NCBI GenBank assembly: GCA_031267575.1 | Contig: JAIRYN010000058.1 | Coordinates: forward strand, 1-64,000 | Reading direction: 5' to 3' | Source of the DNA: Synergistaceae bacterium | GTDB taxonomy: Bacteria > Synergistota > Synergistia > Synergistales > Aminobacteriaceae | DNA: 64,000 bases | In this document: positions 52,755-61,044 of the stretch, in pieces | Numbering within the stretch: position 1 is the first letter of the stretch | Layout: each line of letters begins with the position of its first letter | Program-made: the position numbers and the translations under genes | Notes under the pieces: model-generated | The model's database searches: none | Told to the model about the DNA's origin: nothing | Seen by the model: only the letters and a program-made list of their open reading frames with translations

Positions 52755-52785
52755 TAAAAAAACGCCCTTCCGTCAAGGAAGAGCG
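52755..52785 (-). terminator. Expression-platform terminator of the S-box
   Basis: CGCTCTTCC-TTGAC-GGAAGGGCG followed by seven T's on the minus strand, between the SAM-I aptamer and the metK ribosome site. Formed when SAM is bound. Confidence 0.85.
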
Positions 52786-52800
52786 CCCACTTACTGACTT

Positions 52801-52916
52801 TATTCTCTTCCTCTCATCATCCAGCCCACATAGGCTGCTGGTATTGGCACCTGATACACTTCCAGGTTGCCGGGCTTCATCGGGCCAGTCCCTCCACCTC
52901 TCTCGATAAGAGTATT
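52801..52916 (-). promoter_or_regulatory. SAM-I (S-box) riboswitch controlling metK
   Basis: Conserved elements in order: TCTTATCGAGAGAGGTGGAG, GGACTGGCCCGATGAAGCCC, GGCAACC, GGTGCCAATACCAGCAG, GATGAGAG. These match the S-box consensus through P1-P4. A terminator follows. The arrangement gives premature termination when SAM is plentiful. Confidence 0.93.
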
Positions 52917-53067
52917 AAATTGTCTGTCACAAATATCTATTACAAAAACTTCGCATATAAAAATCTTTAGGAACAACATGCTTTACACACTAAAAATAAA
53001 TTATATCGTTTCTTAGGGCAAAGTCAAGAAATTTTTGAGGTCAAATATAAAAATGTCGATTACAAAA

Positions 53068-53210
53068 TTGACATACTCCCACGATTAAAGTCATGAGATT
53101 GTAAGATCGACAAAGACAGCCGACTGAAACCGGTCTTACGTCTTCTCCTTTAAGAGTGGATGCCCCCACTTAAGAGTGGATGCCCCCACTCTGAGAATAT
53201 TTACAGCCAC
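53068..53210 (-). mobile_element. tnpB-3'-end/right-end element, copy E
   Basis: Only the right half is present: right-end hairpin (imperfect here, CCCACGATTAAAGTCATGAG), the conserved 3' part, and the last TnpB codons (VNILRVGASTLK). A duplicated unit CTTAAGAGTGGATGCCCCCA is inside. The left boundary joins directly onto a flaG-like sequence, producing a hybrid frame (KYEVLEVAVNILRVG). Confidence 0.7.
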
Positions 53211-53399
53211 TTCCAGGACCTCGTACTTCAGCTCCCGATCAAAGGCGGATAGCAATTCCGCCGCTCGCTCCGTCAAATCTGTTGCCGTTTCCAGGCCCCA
53301 AACCGCCCTGTTCTCGGATTCGCTGACCTTCATTAATAATATCCAAATATCCAAGGGCAAAGGCGCCTCGGCCTTGTCGGCCTTATTGGGCGTGTTCAC
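53211..53399 (-). pseudogene. flaG-like gene fragment cut by element copy E
   Basis: Starts GTG 53399 and reads DLTERAAELLSAFDRELKYEVLE, nearly identical in its centre to the relic at 804-1190, then runs into the element at 53210. The FlaG core (V-I-D ... I-P-x-E-E) is lost. Two copies of the same small gene, both ended near the same codon region and both next to the same type of element, suggest a shared history. Confidence 0.6.
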
Positions 53400-53470
53400 A
53401 AGAGTTTAAGGGGTGACCTACTATACAAAAATAGGTCAAAATCTCCCAGGAGAACATTCTCCATCGACGC

Positions 53471-56400
53471 TCACATTCTGGCCGTTCCCATCAGCAATTT
53501 GATCCGATTGAGCTGGTTGACATTGCTGGCGCTCGCGTCGTAATCCAGCGCGAGGACATTCGCGTCCCTGTAAAGGCGCTTGAGTTCCTTTATAACGCCT
53601 CTGCCGGTCACGTGGTTCGGTAGACACGCGAAAGGCTGGACGCAGAGGATATTCTTGACTCCACTTTCCATCAAGTGCATGATTTCGGCAACGAGTAGCC
53701 ACCCCTCGCCGGCCTGGTTCGCGGGCGACACAAGAGCCTCGCTCCGGGACGCCAATTCACGAATGGTGGGAATTTCTCCGAAGCGAGTTCCCTTCAGGGC
53801 CTCACGCATAGGATTTCTCATACGCTCTAGAAAACCCACGCCAAGCTGCCTCAAAAAACTTGAAAACAGGCTCCTCGATATTTTTTTTCGACAACCAATA
53901 GGGTCGAAGACACAGTAAAGCACAAAACTGGCAATGTCCGAGACCACGGCCTCGCCGCCCTCCGCCTCGATCAAATCCACAAGTCGTTCGTTGGCTCCCG
54001 CGTGATACTTGACCAAGATTTCGCCTACAATTCCCACTTTTGGGCGTGGAACCGGGTTGACGGGCAAAGCGGCGAAATCTGACACCATGTGCCGCATATC
54101 GTCTTTGAAAACGGCCCATTTCCCTTTTCCAACGTTTTTGTCGCAACGAGCGACCCAATGGTTGTAAAGTTTTTCCGCGCTTCCTCGCGCGAGTTCGTAA
54201 GGGCGGGTTCCGTACAGCAGTCTCATCAGCATGTCCCCATACAACATGCCCAATAGACATCTCCAAAGAGCGCGTAAAGGAATCGAAAACTTCTCGGTTC
54301 CCTCGGCGTTTGTGTTTAAAGCGTTAGCGGCGAGAACCCTGACGCGTTTGAACCCGGCGGAGTCCAGCGCCTTCCTCAGAAGCGGCACGTAATTGCTTGC
54401 CCGGCACACCCCACCCGTTTGGGCGTAAAAACAGTCCGTCCTGTCGAGGTCGTACTCTCCGCTCGTCAAAGCTCTCAGGAACTGCCCCACAACCATCATA
54501 GAGGGGTAACACACATCGTTGTTGACGTACTTTAGGCCTAGCTCCACTTCCGCCCGTCCCCCCTCCGGGAGCACGCGGAAATCTAAGCCCTCTTTGCCCA
54601 TCGCGGTCCGCAAAAAGTGGAAATGATGCGCGGAAAGAGGCGGGCAAAGGATTGTACGGACTCCCTCAGTCCGTGGTGATCGAGGGTATCGAAAATCCGA
54701 GAAAGACGGGATCCTGTCCGAATCGTCCTGATTTTCGACGCCACCTCCCTTGTTCATAGAGGCCAGTAGAGACCGAATTCTTATTCGCGCCGCCCCATTG
54801 TTTTTCCCCTCGTCGATTCGGAGCAGCGTGTGCGGCTTACCAGCACGCTGGAGCAACTCCACGACCTGGTCAGCGCTGATGGCGTCCAGACCGCAGCCGA
54901 AGGAATTTAACTGCACCATCTGCACGTTCGTGAAGTCCGAATGACGCGCAACCACCGTGGCGGCCCTATAGAGGCGGGAATGATACGCCCATTGATCCAC
55001 AACGTACAAGGGGTCCATGCCCTCGATTTCTCCCGTTTTGTGGCAGATCGAGTCCTCGGTTAGCACCGTCACGCCATAGCTTGCCATCAGGTCTGGAATT
55101 CCGTGGTGGACCTCAGGGTCCAAGTGATAGGGATGCCCGGCTAGGACCACTCCCGCTCCTCCGGTTTTGCGGAGATACGCGACGGCTTCCTCTCCGTATT
55201 GCTGGACATCGGCTCTATAGATCCGTTGCGCCTCCAAGGCTTTTTTGACGGCTGCCTTCATTTCCCATGACAATGCCCCGATATGGGCGAAGGCTTCATA
55301 AAGTCCCTTCATTGTTTGGTTTTCCCAAAGCGTTTGGTTTTCCCAAAGCGAAAAACCGAAAGGAAGCGTTGGGCGTATGAAGTCCGCCTCTTTTCCTGAA
55401 ACTTCCACATTGAGCGCCGCCACATCAGGATACCCGACCACCACCGGACAATTGAAACTTTGATGGGCGTCCGCAAATTCTCGGGGCGCTCGTAGAAGGA
55501 CCGGGTAGAAAATTCGCTTTATGTCTCGCGACAAAAGGTCCGCCACGTGTCTGTGGACGAGCTTCGCGGGATAGCAGAGGGCCTGGGACGGGATTGTATC
55601 CATGCCCAGGTTTTCATCCGGGTGAGCGCGCGAAAGCTCCACGCGAAAACCCAGTTCAGTGAGAAACGTGAACCAAAAAGGATAGTCCTCATACATATTG
55701 AGCGCTCTCGGAACTCCAATGATTCCTCTTGGAGCTTGATTCTGGGGAAGGGGGGTATAGGTTCCAAAAAGCCTTTGATATTTTTTTTCCCAGAGATTGG
55801 GCGGAAGGTTTGCCTTTTTTTTCTTGTCTCCGATTCCCCGTTCGCAACGGCTACCCGATACGCAGCTTCGGCCGCCTCCGAAATCCGTGAAGGTCAAAAG
55901 GCACCTGTTGCCGCACCCAGCGCACCGCGAGGTGGACGTTATGCCATTCAACGTTTCGAGGCTTTTCTTATCGATCAGCTCGATCAGCCGGCTTTCTTCT
56001 CCATTATTTTTGTTGTCTCTGTCGTCATTATTTTTATTGTCTCCATCTCTCGCGAGAAGCGCTGCCCCAAAGGCACCCATGAGTTCGGAGATATCTGGAC
56101 GAACCACCTCCCGGCCGGTCACGAGCTCAAAGGCTCGGAGCAGAGCGTCATTCTTGAAGGCGCCTCCCTGAACAACGATTTTCTCCCCCAGTTCCTCCGC
56201 TCCCTTCAGCTTCAGGACCTTGTACAGCGCGTTGCGGACCACTGAGTAAACGAGCCCCGCGGCAATATCGTGGATGCCCGCTCCCTCTTTTTGCGCTTGC
56301 CGGACCCGCGAGTTCATGAAAACCGTGCATCGCGACCCCAAATCCACCGGCATGAGAGATTCCTCCGCCATGAGGGCAAAGTCCTCCACCGACACTCCTT

Positions 56401-57817
56401 GAGCTTCGGCGAAACTTTGTAAGAACGAACCGCAGCCGGAAGAGCAGGCCTCATTCAAGAAAACGCGGGTGATGACGCCGTCGCGCACGCCGAAGCACTT
56501 CATGTCTTGGCCACCGATGTCGATGACGAACTCGACGCCGGGTAGCACGAATCCTGCGGCGCGCGCGTGAGCTACGGTCTCTACCTCGCCAATTTCGACG
56601 CCAAAGGCCGTCTGTATAAGTTTTTCCCCGTAGCCGGTGACACCACTTTTCTTAATCCGTGCCCCTTCCGGCAACTGGGAATACAAGTCCATCAGAATCT
56701 CTTTTACCGTTTCAACGGGCTCCTTCCCACCCGTCCGGCAGTATCGGGAAAACAGCAGATCTCCGTCCCGGCCGATCAAGACGGCTTTCGTCGTCGTAGA
56801 GCCGGCGTCCAAACCCAGATAGGCGTCGCCAGAGTACGAGGCCAGGCTTGTCCGTTTCACGCGATGGGCAGAGTGTCTTTTTTTGAACTCCCGCTTGGAA
56901 TCTCCGTCGACGAAGAGCGAGCTAAGCACCGTGGAGGAAATGTTTCCGGTTATCTCCCCCGCCATCTCCCTCGTGGATAGAAAAGTGGATAGAAAAAAGG
57001 AGGCTTTCTTCTGAAAGTTGCCGAGACCCACCGTTTCACTTTTTTTACCGAGAATAGCCGCGCCGATGGCGACGAAAAGGTGGGAATTTTCTGGGAAAAC
57101 GCTTTGCTCCCGAGATAGTTCCAGAGTCTCTATAAAACGGGCGCGAAGCTCGGAAAGGAAGTACAGAGGCCCTCCGAGAAAGGCGACGTTTCCCGATATT
57201 TTTCTCCCGCAGGCAAGGCCGCTTATGGTTTGACCGACGATGGCTTGAAAGATTGACGCGGAGATGTCCGCTTTGGCTGCTCCCTCATTCAGAAGAGCTT
57301 GAACGTCCGTTTTGGCGAAAACGCCGCAGCGCGAGGCAATGGGGTATAGGGTTTTGTGGTGTTTTGCCAGCTCATTCAGGCCGGCTGCGTCCGTTCCCAG
57401 CAACGCCGCCATCTGATCAATAAAAGCTCCTGTTCCGCCCGCGCAGGTTTCGTTCATTCTTTGATCCGCGCCGGAGGGATCGAAAAACGTCAGTTTCGCG
57501 TCCTCTCCGCCCAGTTCTATCGCCACATCCACCTCCTTTAGATATCTCCCGATGCTTGCGGAACACGCGACCACTTCCTGAGCAAAGGGAACTTCCATTC
57601 CCTTCGCTAAAGCGAGAGCCCCCGATCCGGTTACGGCGATGGTGACGTCGGAGCTATGAAAAATTTCCTGAATTTCGGACACCAATGAGCCCGTAGTCGA
57701 ACGAATGTCAGCGAAGTGCCGGCAATATCGGCTATAGATCATTTGGTCATCATCGTCGAGAACGACCGATTTTGCCGTCGTGGATCCTATATCGAGCCCA
57801 ATGTGTAATAGAGACAA
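53471..57817 (-). CDS. Giant 2-hydroxyacyl-CoA dehydratase activase-type ATPase (tandem ASKHA plus DUF2229/HgdB-like region)
   Basis: A 1448-residue cytoplasmic protein. The first actin-like ATPase module (about 1-290) has HIGLDIGSTTAKSVV, ELGGEDAKLTFF and NETCAGGTGAFIDQMA. The second (from about 335) has YLGLDAGSTTTKAVLIG, IDIGGQDMKCFG and NEACSSGCGSFLQSFA. Then a cysteine-rich link (CAGCGNRCLLTF) and a DUF2229/HgdA-B-like part to the end. Such proteins are related to activators that drive ATP-dependent electron transfer in radical dehydratases; the role of the fused giants is not established. The start is TTG 57817, six bases after AAAGGAGAGG; ATG 57892 or 57937 would add unconserved residues. 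An 18-bp in-frame duplication lies at 55314-55349. No dehydratase subunit genes are adjacent. Confidence 0.88.
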   Translation of the reverse strand: MSLLHIGLDIGSTTAKSVVLDDDDQMIYSRYCRHFADIRSTTGSLVSEIQEIFHSSDVTIAVTGSGALALAKGMEVPFAQEVVACSASIGRYLKEVDVAIELGGEDAKLTFFDPSGADQRMNETCAGGTGAFIDQMAALLGTDAAGLNELAKHHKTLYPIASRCGVFAKTDVQALLNEGAAKADISASIFQAIVGQTISGLACGRKISGNVAFLGGPLYFLSELRARFIETLELSREQSVFPENSHLFVAIGAAILGKKSETVGLGNFQKKASFFLSTFLSTREMAGEITGNISSTVLSSLFVDGDSKREFKKRHSAHRVKRTSLASYSGDAYLGLDAGSTTTKAVLIGRDGDLLFSRYCRTGGKEPVETVKEILMDLYSQLPEGARIKKSGVTGYGEKLIQTAFGVEIGEVETVAHARAAGFVLPGVEFVIDIGGQDMKCFGVRDGVITRVFLNEACSSGCGSFLQSFAEAQGVSVEDFALMAEESLMPVDLGSRCTVFMNSRVRQAQKEGAGIHDIAAGLVYSVVRNALYKVLKLKGAEELGEKIVVQGGAFKNDALLRAFELVTGREVVRPDISELMGAFGAALLARDGDNKNNDDRDNKNNGEESRLIELIDKKSLETLNGITSTSRCAGCGNRCLLTFTDFGGGRSCVSGSRCERGIGDKKKKANLPPNLWEKKYQRLFGTYTPLPQNQAPRGIIGVPRALNMYEDYPFWFTFLTELGFRVELSRAHPDENLGMDTIPSQALCYPAKLVHRHVADLLSRDIKRIFYPVLLRAPREFADAHQSFNCPVVVGYPDVAALNVEVSGKEADFIRPTLPFGFSLWENQTLWENQTMKGLYEAFAHIGALSWEMKAAVKKALEAQRIYRADVQQYGEEAVAYLRKTGGAGVVLAGHPYHLDPEVHHGIPDLMASYGVTVLTEDSICHKTGEIEGMDPLYVVDQWAYHSRLYRAATVVARHSDFTNVQMVQLNSFGCGLDAISADQVVELLQRAGKPHTLLRIDEGKNNGAARIRIRSLLASMNKGGGVENQDDSDRIPSFSDFRYPRSPRTEGVRTILCPPLSAHHFHFLRTAMGKEGLDFRVLPEGGRAEVELGLKYVNNDVCYPSMMVVGQFLRALTSGEYDLDRTDCFYAQTGGVCRASNYVPLLRKALDSAGFKRVRVLAANALNTNAEGTEKFSIPLRALWRCLLGMLYGDMLMRLLYGTRPYELARGSAEKLYNHWVARCDKNVGKGKWAVFKDDMRHMVSDFAALPVNPVPRPKVGIVGEILVKYHAGANERLVDLIEAEGGEAVVSDIASFVLYCVFDPIGCRKKISRSLFSSFLRQLGVGFLERMRNPMREALKGTRFGEIPTIRELASRSEALVSPANQAGEGWLLVAEIMHLMESGVKNILCVQPFACLPNHVTGRGVIKELKRLYRDANVLALDYDASASNVNQLNRIKLLMGTARM

Positions 57818-57936
57818 TCGTATCCTCTCCTTTCCCGCAGCGGAGAAACGGGACAGTTCTCGGTTCTCAATGGCATATTCCGTTGCGGACATATCATGCG
57901 CATCAATGGGTATAATGGGTATAACGCAATGCAACA

Positions 57937-57976
57937 AAAAGAAACTTCTCGGATTTGGACCAGAGAAGTTTCTTTT
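57937..57976 (-). terminator. Inverted repeat between two minus-strand genes
   Basis: AAAAGAAACTTCTC and GAGAAGTTTCTTTT, 14-bp perfect arms around a 12-base loop, with a T-run on the minus strand. It probably ends the small membrane-protein transcript before the activase gene, and can fold on both strands. Confidence 0.65.
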
Positions 57977-58003
57977 CGCTGATTTAAAAGCGACGGCTAG
58001 AGT

Positions 58004-58462
58004 CTATTTCCGCTGTACGATTTGAGTGTGGAGTCTGGAAATATTGGTGAGGTTCGCGTGAAATTTCAAAAATTCAGCATTGGAGGAAAAGCAATGAAAA
58101 ATAGGGCTTCCCTGATTGAGGGTGACGGACTGCATACCCTTTCCCCTCAAAAACCGTTCGTTCACAATAACATCGGACGAACACAAGATACTTTCGTCGA
58201 ATGACACGCTTCTTGGAACGGAAGTGACTTCATGGACATCTTGACCTTCCAGTCCATTGCCTTCTCTGTACACGAAATCGGGCACATCGAAGTTTCTCCC
58301 GCCCAAGACGTAGTTCATCGGTGGTTGGAGTATACCGCTTCCTCCGGCGGACACTGTTTCCCTTCCTCTGAACATGAGAACCATAAACATGATAACCATG
58401 AACACAAAAAGAAATGGCCCCATTACAGAAAAAAACTTCTCTTTTCCGCGCAAATCGTGCAC
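58004..58462 (-). CDS. Small membrane-anchored protein of unknown function
   Basis: A 152-residue frame with one strong N-terminal membrane segment (VMGPFLFVFMVIMFMVLMF, about 14-32) and a polar remainder without known motif (LQPPMNYVLGGRNFDVPDFV). GTG 58462 is the first start; an ATG thirteen codons in lies at the membrane segment. Ribosome sites are poor. It ends just before an inverted-repeat terminator. The upstream DNA has repeated AGCCTTATAGCCTTA units (about 58508-58550). It could be a real envelope protein or a chance frame. Confidence 0.45.
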   Translation of the reverse strand: MHDLRGKEKFFSVMGPFLFVFMVIMFMVLMFRGRETVSAGGSGILQPPMNYVLGGRNFDVPDFVYREGNGLEGQDVHEVTSVPRSVSFDESILCSSDVIVNERFLRGKGMQSVTLNQGSPIFHCFSSNAEFLKFHANLTNISRLHTQIVQRK

Positions 58463-58658
58463 TCTCCCGTCTGGAAGACATTACCCATTCGAAAACCATT
58501 GTACCATAGCCTTATAGCCTTAAGCCTTATAGCCTTAAGCCTCATAGCCTTAGAGAAAAATATTTTGTCGCGGAAAACAGAGATTTTTTCTTGGGATCTC
58601 GGACCCAAAACCCCGATACGCTGAACTTCTTTCGCAAAATCAATTTTCGCGAAATCAA

Positions 58659-58689
58659 TGCCGGCGACTCCCCAGAGAAATCGCCGGCA
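58659..58689 (-). terminator. Stem-loop downstream of glnN
   Basis: TGCCGGCGA and TCGCCGGCA, nine-base GC-rich perfect arms with a 13-base loop, 37 bases beyond the glnN stop. The T-run after it is weak (TTGATTT), so a moderate terminator. Confidence 0.6.
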
Positions 58690-58725
58690 AAATTTGGCTC
58701 GTCGCTTTGGGCGTTTTTTTGCCGT

Positions 58726-60852
58726 TTAGATCGAAAGCGATAACAGGTTCCGGTAAATGGGGTAAGGCCAAATGTCCGCGGCGATCAAAAGCTCCGCCGC
58801 GTCGCAGAACCCTCGAATGGAGTCCATTAGAGGCACAATTTCTTTCACCAGCAAATCCGCCCGTTTCCTGGCTGTGAGAGGTCCCAGCTTCTCCTTGGCC
58901 GCAGACAGCTTCTGAGCTTCCACAATCAGGCGCCCCTTAAAACCGCCCAAGTCACGGATGTATTTCTTCCACGCCGCGTCTTCAGGGAAGTCCAGCCCAT
59001 CCAGAGCGGAAAGAGATTTTTTCTCCAGGATCAACTGCTTCGAAATCGCCGGCAGAACTCCCTCCCACAGCATGTCATATAGAATAGAAGCCTCGATTTC
59101 CAAAGCGCGCTCGAAGGACTCCATACGAATCTCGTGGAGCATTTCTATCTCGTTGGCCTTGAACACTCCCAAACGCTCCAGCATTTCTTTGTTTTTGGGC
59201 CGAAGAAAAAGATCAATCTTCTCAGGGATGGTCTCCGCCTCGATTAAACCCCTGCGACGAGCTTCCTTGTGCCATTCGGCCGAATAAGCGTCGCCCTCGA
59301 ACAAAACGCTGGAGCCTCGTTTAATTGCTTCCTTCACGGCGTCCAACGCTACGTCTATGGCCTCGGCGCCTTGAGCCATACGAGCCTCAATCATTTCGGT
59401 CAACTGCTCCAGTCCCCAAGCCCAGATGGAGGCGAATAAAGTCACGGGAAGAGCGACGGATTGTGACGAACCTGGAGCGCGGAACTCGAACTTATCTCCC
59501 GTGAACGCTATGGGCGACGTCCTGTTCCTATCACAGTCATAGGGCGTGAGGGAGGGCAATTTAGCCAGACCGGTATCCAGCATTTCCTTGTCAGGCAAAT
59601 TCAGATCGACCTTGTCCAGTTGAGACAAAAGCTCCGTCAAAGTCTGTCCGAGATAAATGCTCATAATGCTGGGAGGCGCCTCGTGCCCGCCCAGGCGGAA
59701 CATGTTCCCCGCCGTGGCTATGCTGGCCTGCAATAAACTGTGATATTCCGCCACGCCCAACACCACCGCTGACAGGAAGGTCAAAAAGATCACGTTTCGC
59801 CGATGATTGCCCGTGGCCTTCAGGAGGTTGCGGCCCTCATTGTCCATTAATGAGATGTTGATGTGCTTGCCGCTGCCGTTCATATCGGCAAAGGGTTTCT
59901 CATGGAATAAAAGACGCAGGTCATGGCTCCGAGCCAGCTTGCGCATGGTCTCCATGACAATCTGGTTATGGTCACAGGCCACGTTAGCCTCAGCGAAGAG
60001 AGGCGCGAACTCAAACTGACAGCGGGCCACCTCATTGTGGCGCGTCATGATGGGAACACCCAACAGAGCCAGCTCACGCCCTACGTCGTCCATATAGGCG
60101 AGGACCCGAGGAGAAATGGACCCCATATAGTGATGATCCAGCTCTTGATCTTTCGCCGGCTGCGCTCCGATCAACGTTCGACCGCAAAAGCGGATATCCG
60201 GTCTTTGCTGCGCCCTGGAGCGGTCCAGAAGAAAATACTCCTGCTCTGGCCCTACCGTCAGGCGTACCGCGCGCGCACCCCGTTGACCAAACATCTTCAA
60301 CAGCTTCAGTGATCGTTCCTCGATGGCGCTCAAAGCGCGCAGCAAAGGTGTTTTCTGATCCAGAGGGGTTCCGTCATAGGAGAGAAATACGGACGGAATA
60401 CACAATGTCCCACCCTTGGCGCTTTTCACGATGAAGGCCGGGCTGCTGGGGTCCCATGCGCTGTAGCCCCGCGCCTCGAAGGTGGAACGCCGCCCCCCTG
60501 AGGGAAAAGAGGACGCGTCCGGCTCCCCCTGGATCAAATCCTTACCACGAAAAATATCGATGGGAGATCCATCCGGCGACGGCAGAGTAAAAGTCAGGTG
60601 TTTTTCAGCCGTCAACTCCGTAAGAGGGTGAAACCAATGAGACCAATGCGTTGCTCCCTTGCTGATTGCCCAATCCCTCATCGCCATAGCGATGGTATCC
60701 GCGAGGGACGCGTCCAGCTTACGACGCCCCTCCATCGCCGCCATCAATTGATCGTATACCTCACTGTTCAGCCTTTCCTTCATCGCCCTCCGATCAAACA
60801 TCAACGTTCCGAAAACATCCCGTAACTTTACATATCCCTCATTCTCCGACAT
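58726..60852 (-). CDS. glnN: Glutamine synthetase, type III
   Basis: A 708-residue type III glutamine synthetase making glutamine from glutamate, ammonia and ATP. Family features are THWSHWFHPLTELTAEKH, the catalytic VGPEQEYFLLD, HNEVARCQFEFAPLFAEANV, FADMNGSGKHINISL, and RLGGHEAPPSIMSIYLG; residues ahead of the C-terminus include the type III-specific helical region. ATG 60852 follows GGAGGTG; the upstream in-frame ATG is not supported. It is divergent from a sensor-like gene. A promoter is visible at 60891-60919. Nitrogen control is likely but no binding site was recognised. Confidence 0.95.
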   Translation of the reverse strand: MSENEGYVKLRDVFGTLMFDRRAMKERLNSEVYDQLMAAMEGRRKLDASLADTIAMAMRDWAISKGATHWSHWFHPLTELTAEKHLTFTLPSPDGSPIDIFRGKDLIQGEPDASSFPSGGRRSTFEARGYSAWDPSSPAFIVKSAKGGTLCIPSVFLSYDGTPLDQKTPLLRALSAIEERSLKLLKMFGQRGARAVRLTVGPEQEYFLLDRSRAQQRPDIRFCGRTLIGAQPAKDQELDHHYMGSISPRVLAYMDDVGRELALLGVPIMTRHNEVARCQFEFAPLFAEANVACDHNQIVMETMRKLARSHDLRLLFHEKPFADMNGSGKHINISLMDNEGRNLLKATGNHRRNVIFLTFLSAVVLGVAEYHSLLQASIATAGNMFRLGGHEAPPSIMSIYLGQTLTELLSQLDKVDLNLPDKEMLDTGLAKLPSLTPYDCDRNRTSPIAFTGDKFEFRAPGSSQSVALPVTLFASIWAWGLEQLTEMIEARMAQGAEAIDVALDAVKEAIKRGSSVLFEGDAYSAEWHKEARRRGLIEAETIPEKIDLFLRPKNKEMLERLGVFKANEIEMLHEIRMESFERALEIEASILYDMLWEGVLPAISKQLILEKKSLSALDGLDFPEDAAWKKYIRDLGGFKGRLIVEAQKLSAAKEKLGPLTARKRADLLVKEIVPLMDSIRGFCDAAELLIAADIWPYPIYRNLLSLSI

Positions 60853-60890
60853 AATCAACACCTCCGTGGTATTTACGCAATACATTATCA

Positions 60891-60919
60891 ATATTAAGCA
60901 GTTTTTAATGATAAATCAA
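60891..60919 (-). promoter_or_regulatory. Candidate glnN promoter
   Basis: On the minus strand TTGATT (60919-60914), 17-bp spacer, TAATAT (60896-60891), about 40 bases before the glnN start. Fits a sigma-70 promoter; the surrounding DNA is A/T-rich, so the match is not strong proof. Confidence 0.45.
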
Positions 60920-61044
60920 GTGCTTAAATTCAGAAATAAATTACAATTAAATTATAATAAAACTGAAAAGCGAAGAAGCCCGTTTCATGACATATACTTG
61001 AGAAGATGGCTGTGGAACCCTAGGGTGGGAGGAGATCGGACGAA

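Noticed and set aside
57818-57937. Upstream ATG starts for the giant activase.
   Set aside because: The added residues are unlike the family, and the strongest ribosome site lies downstream of those ATGs, directly in front of a TTG.
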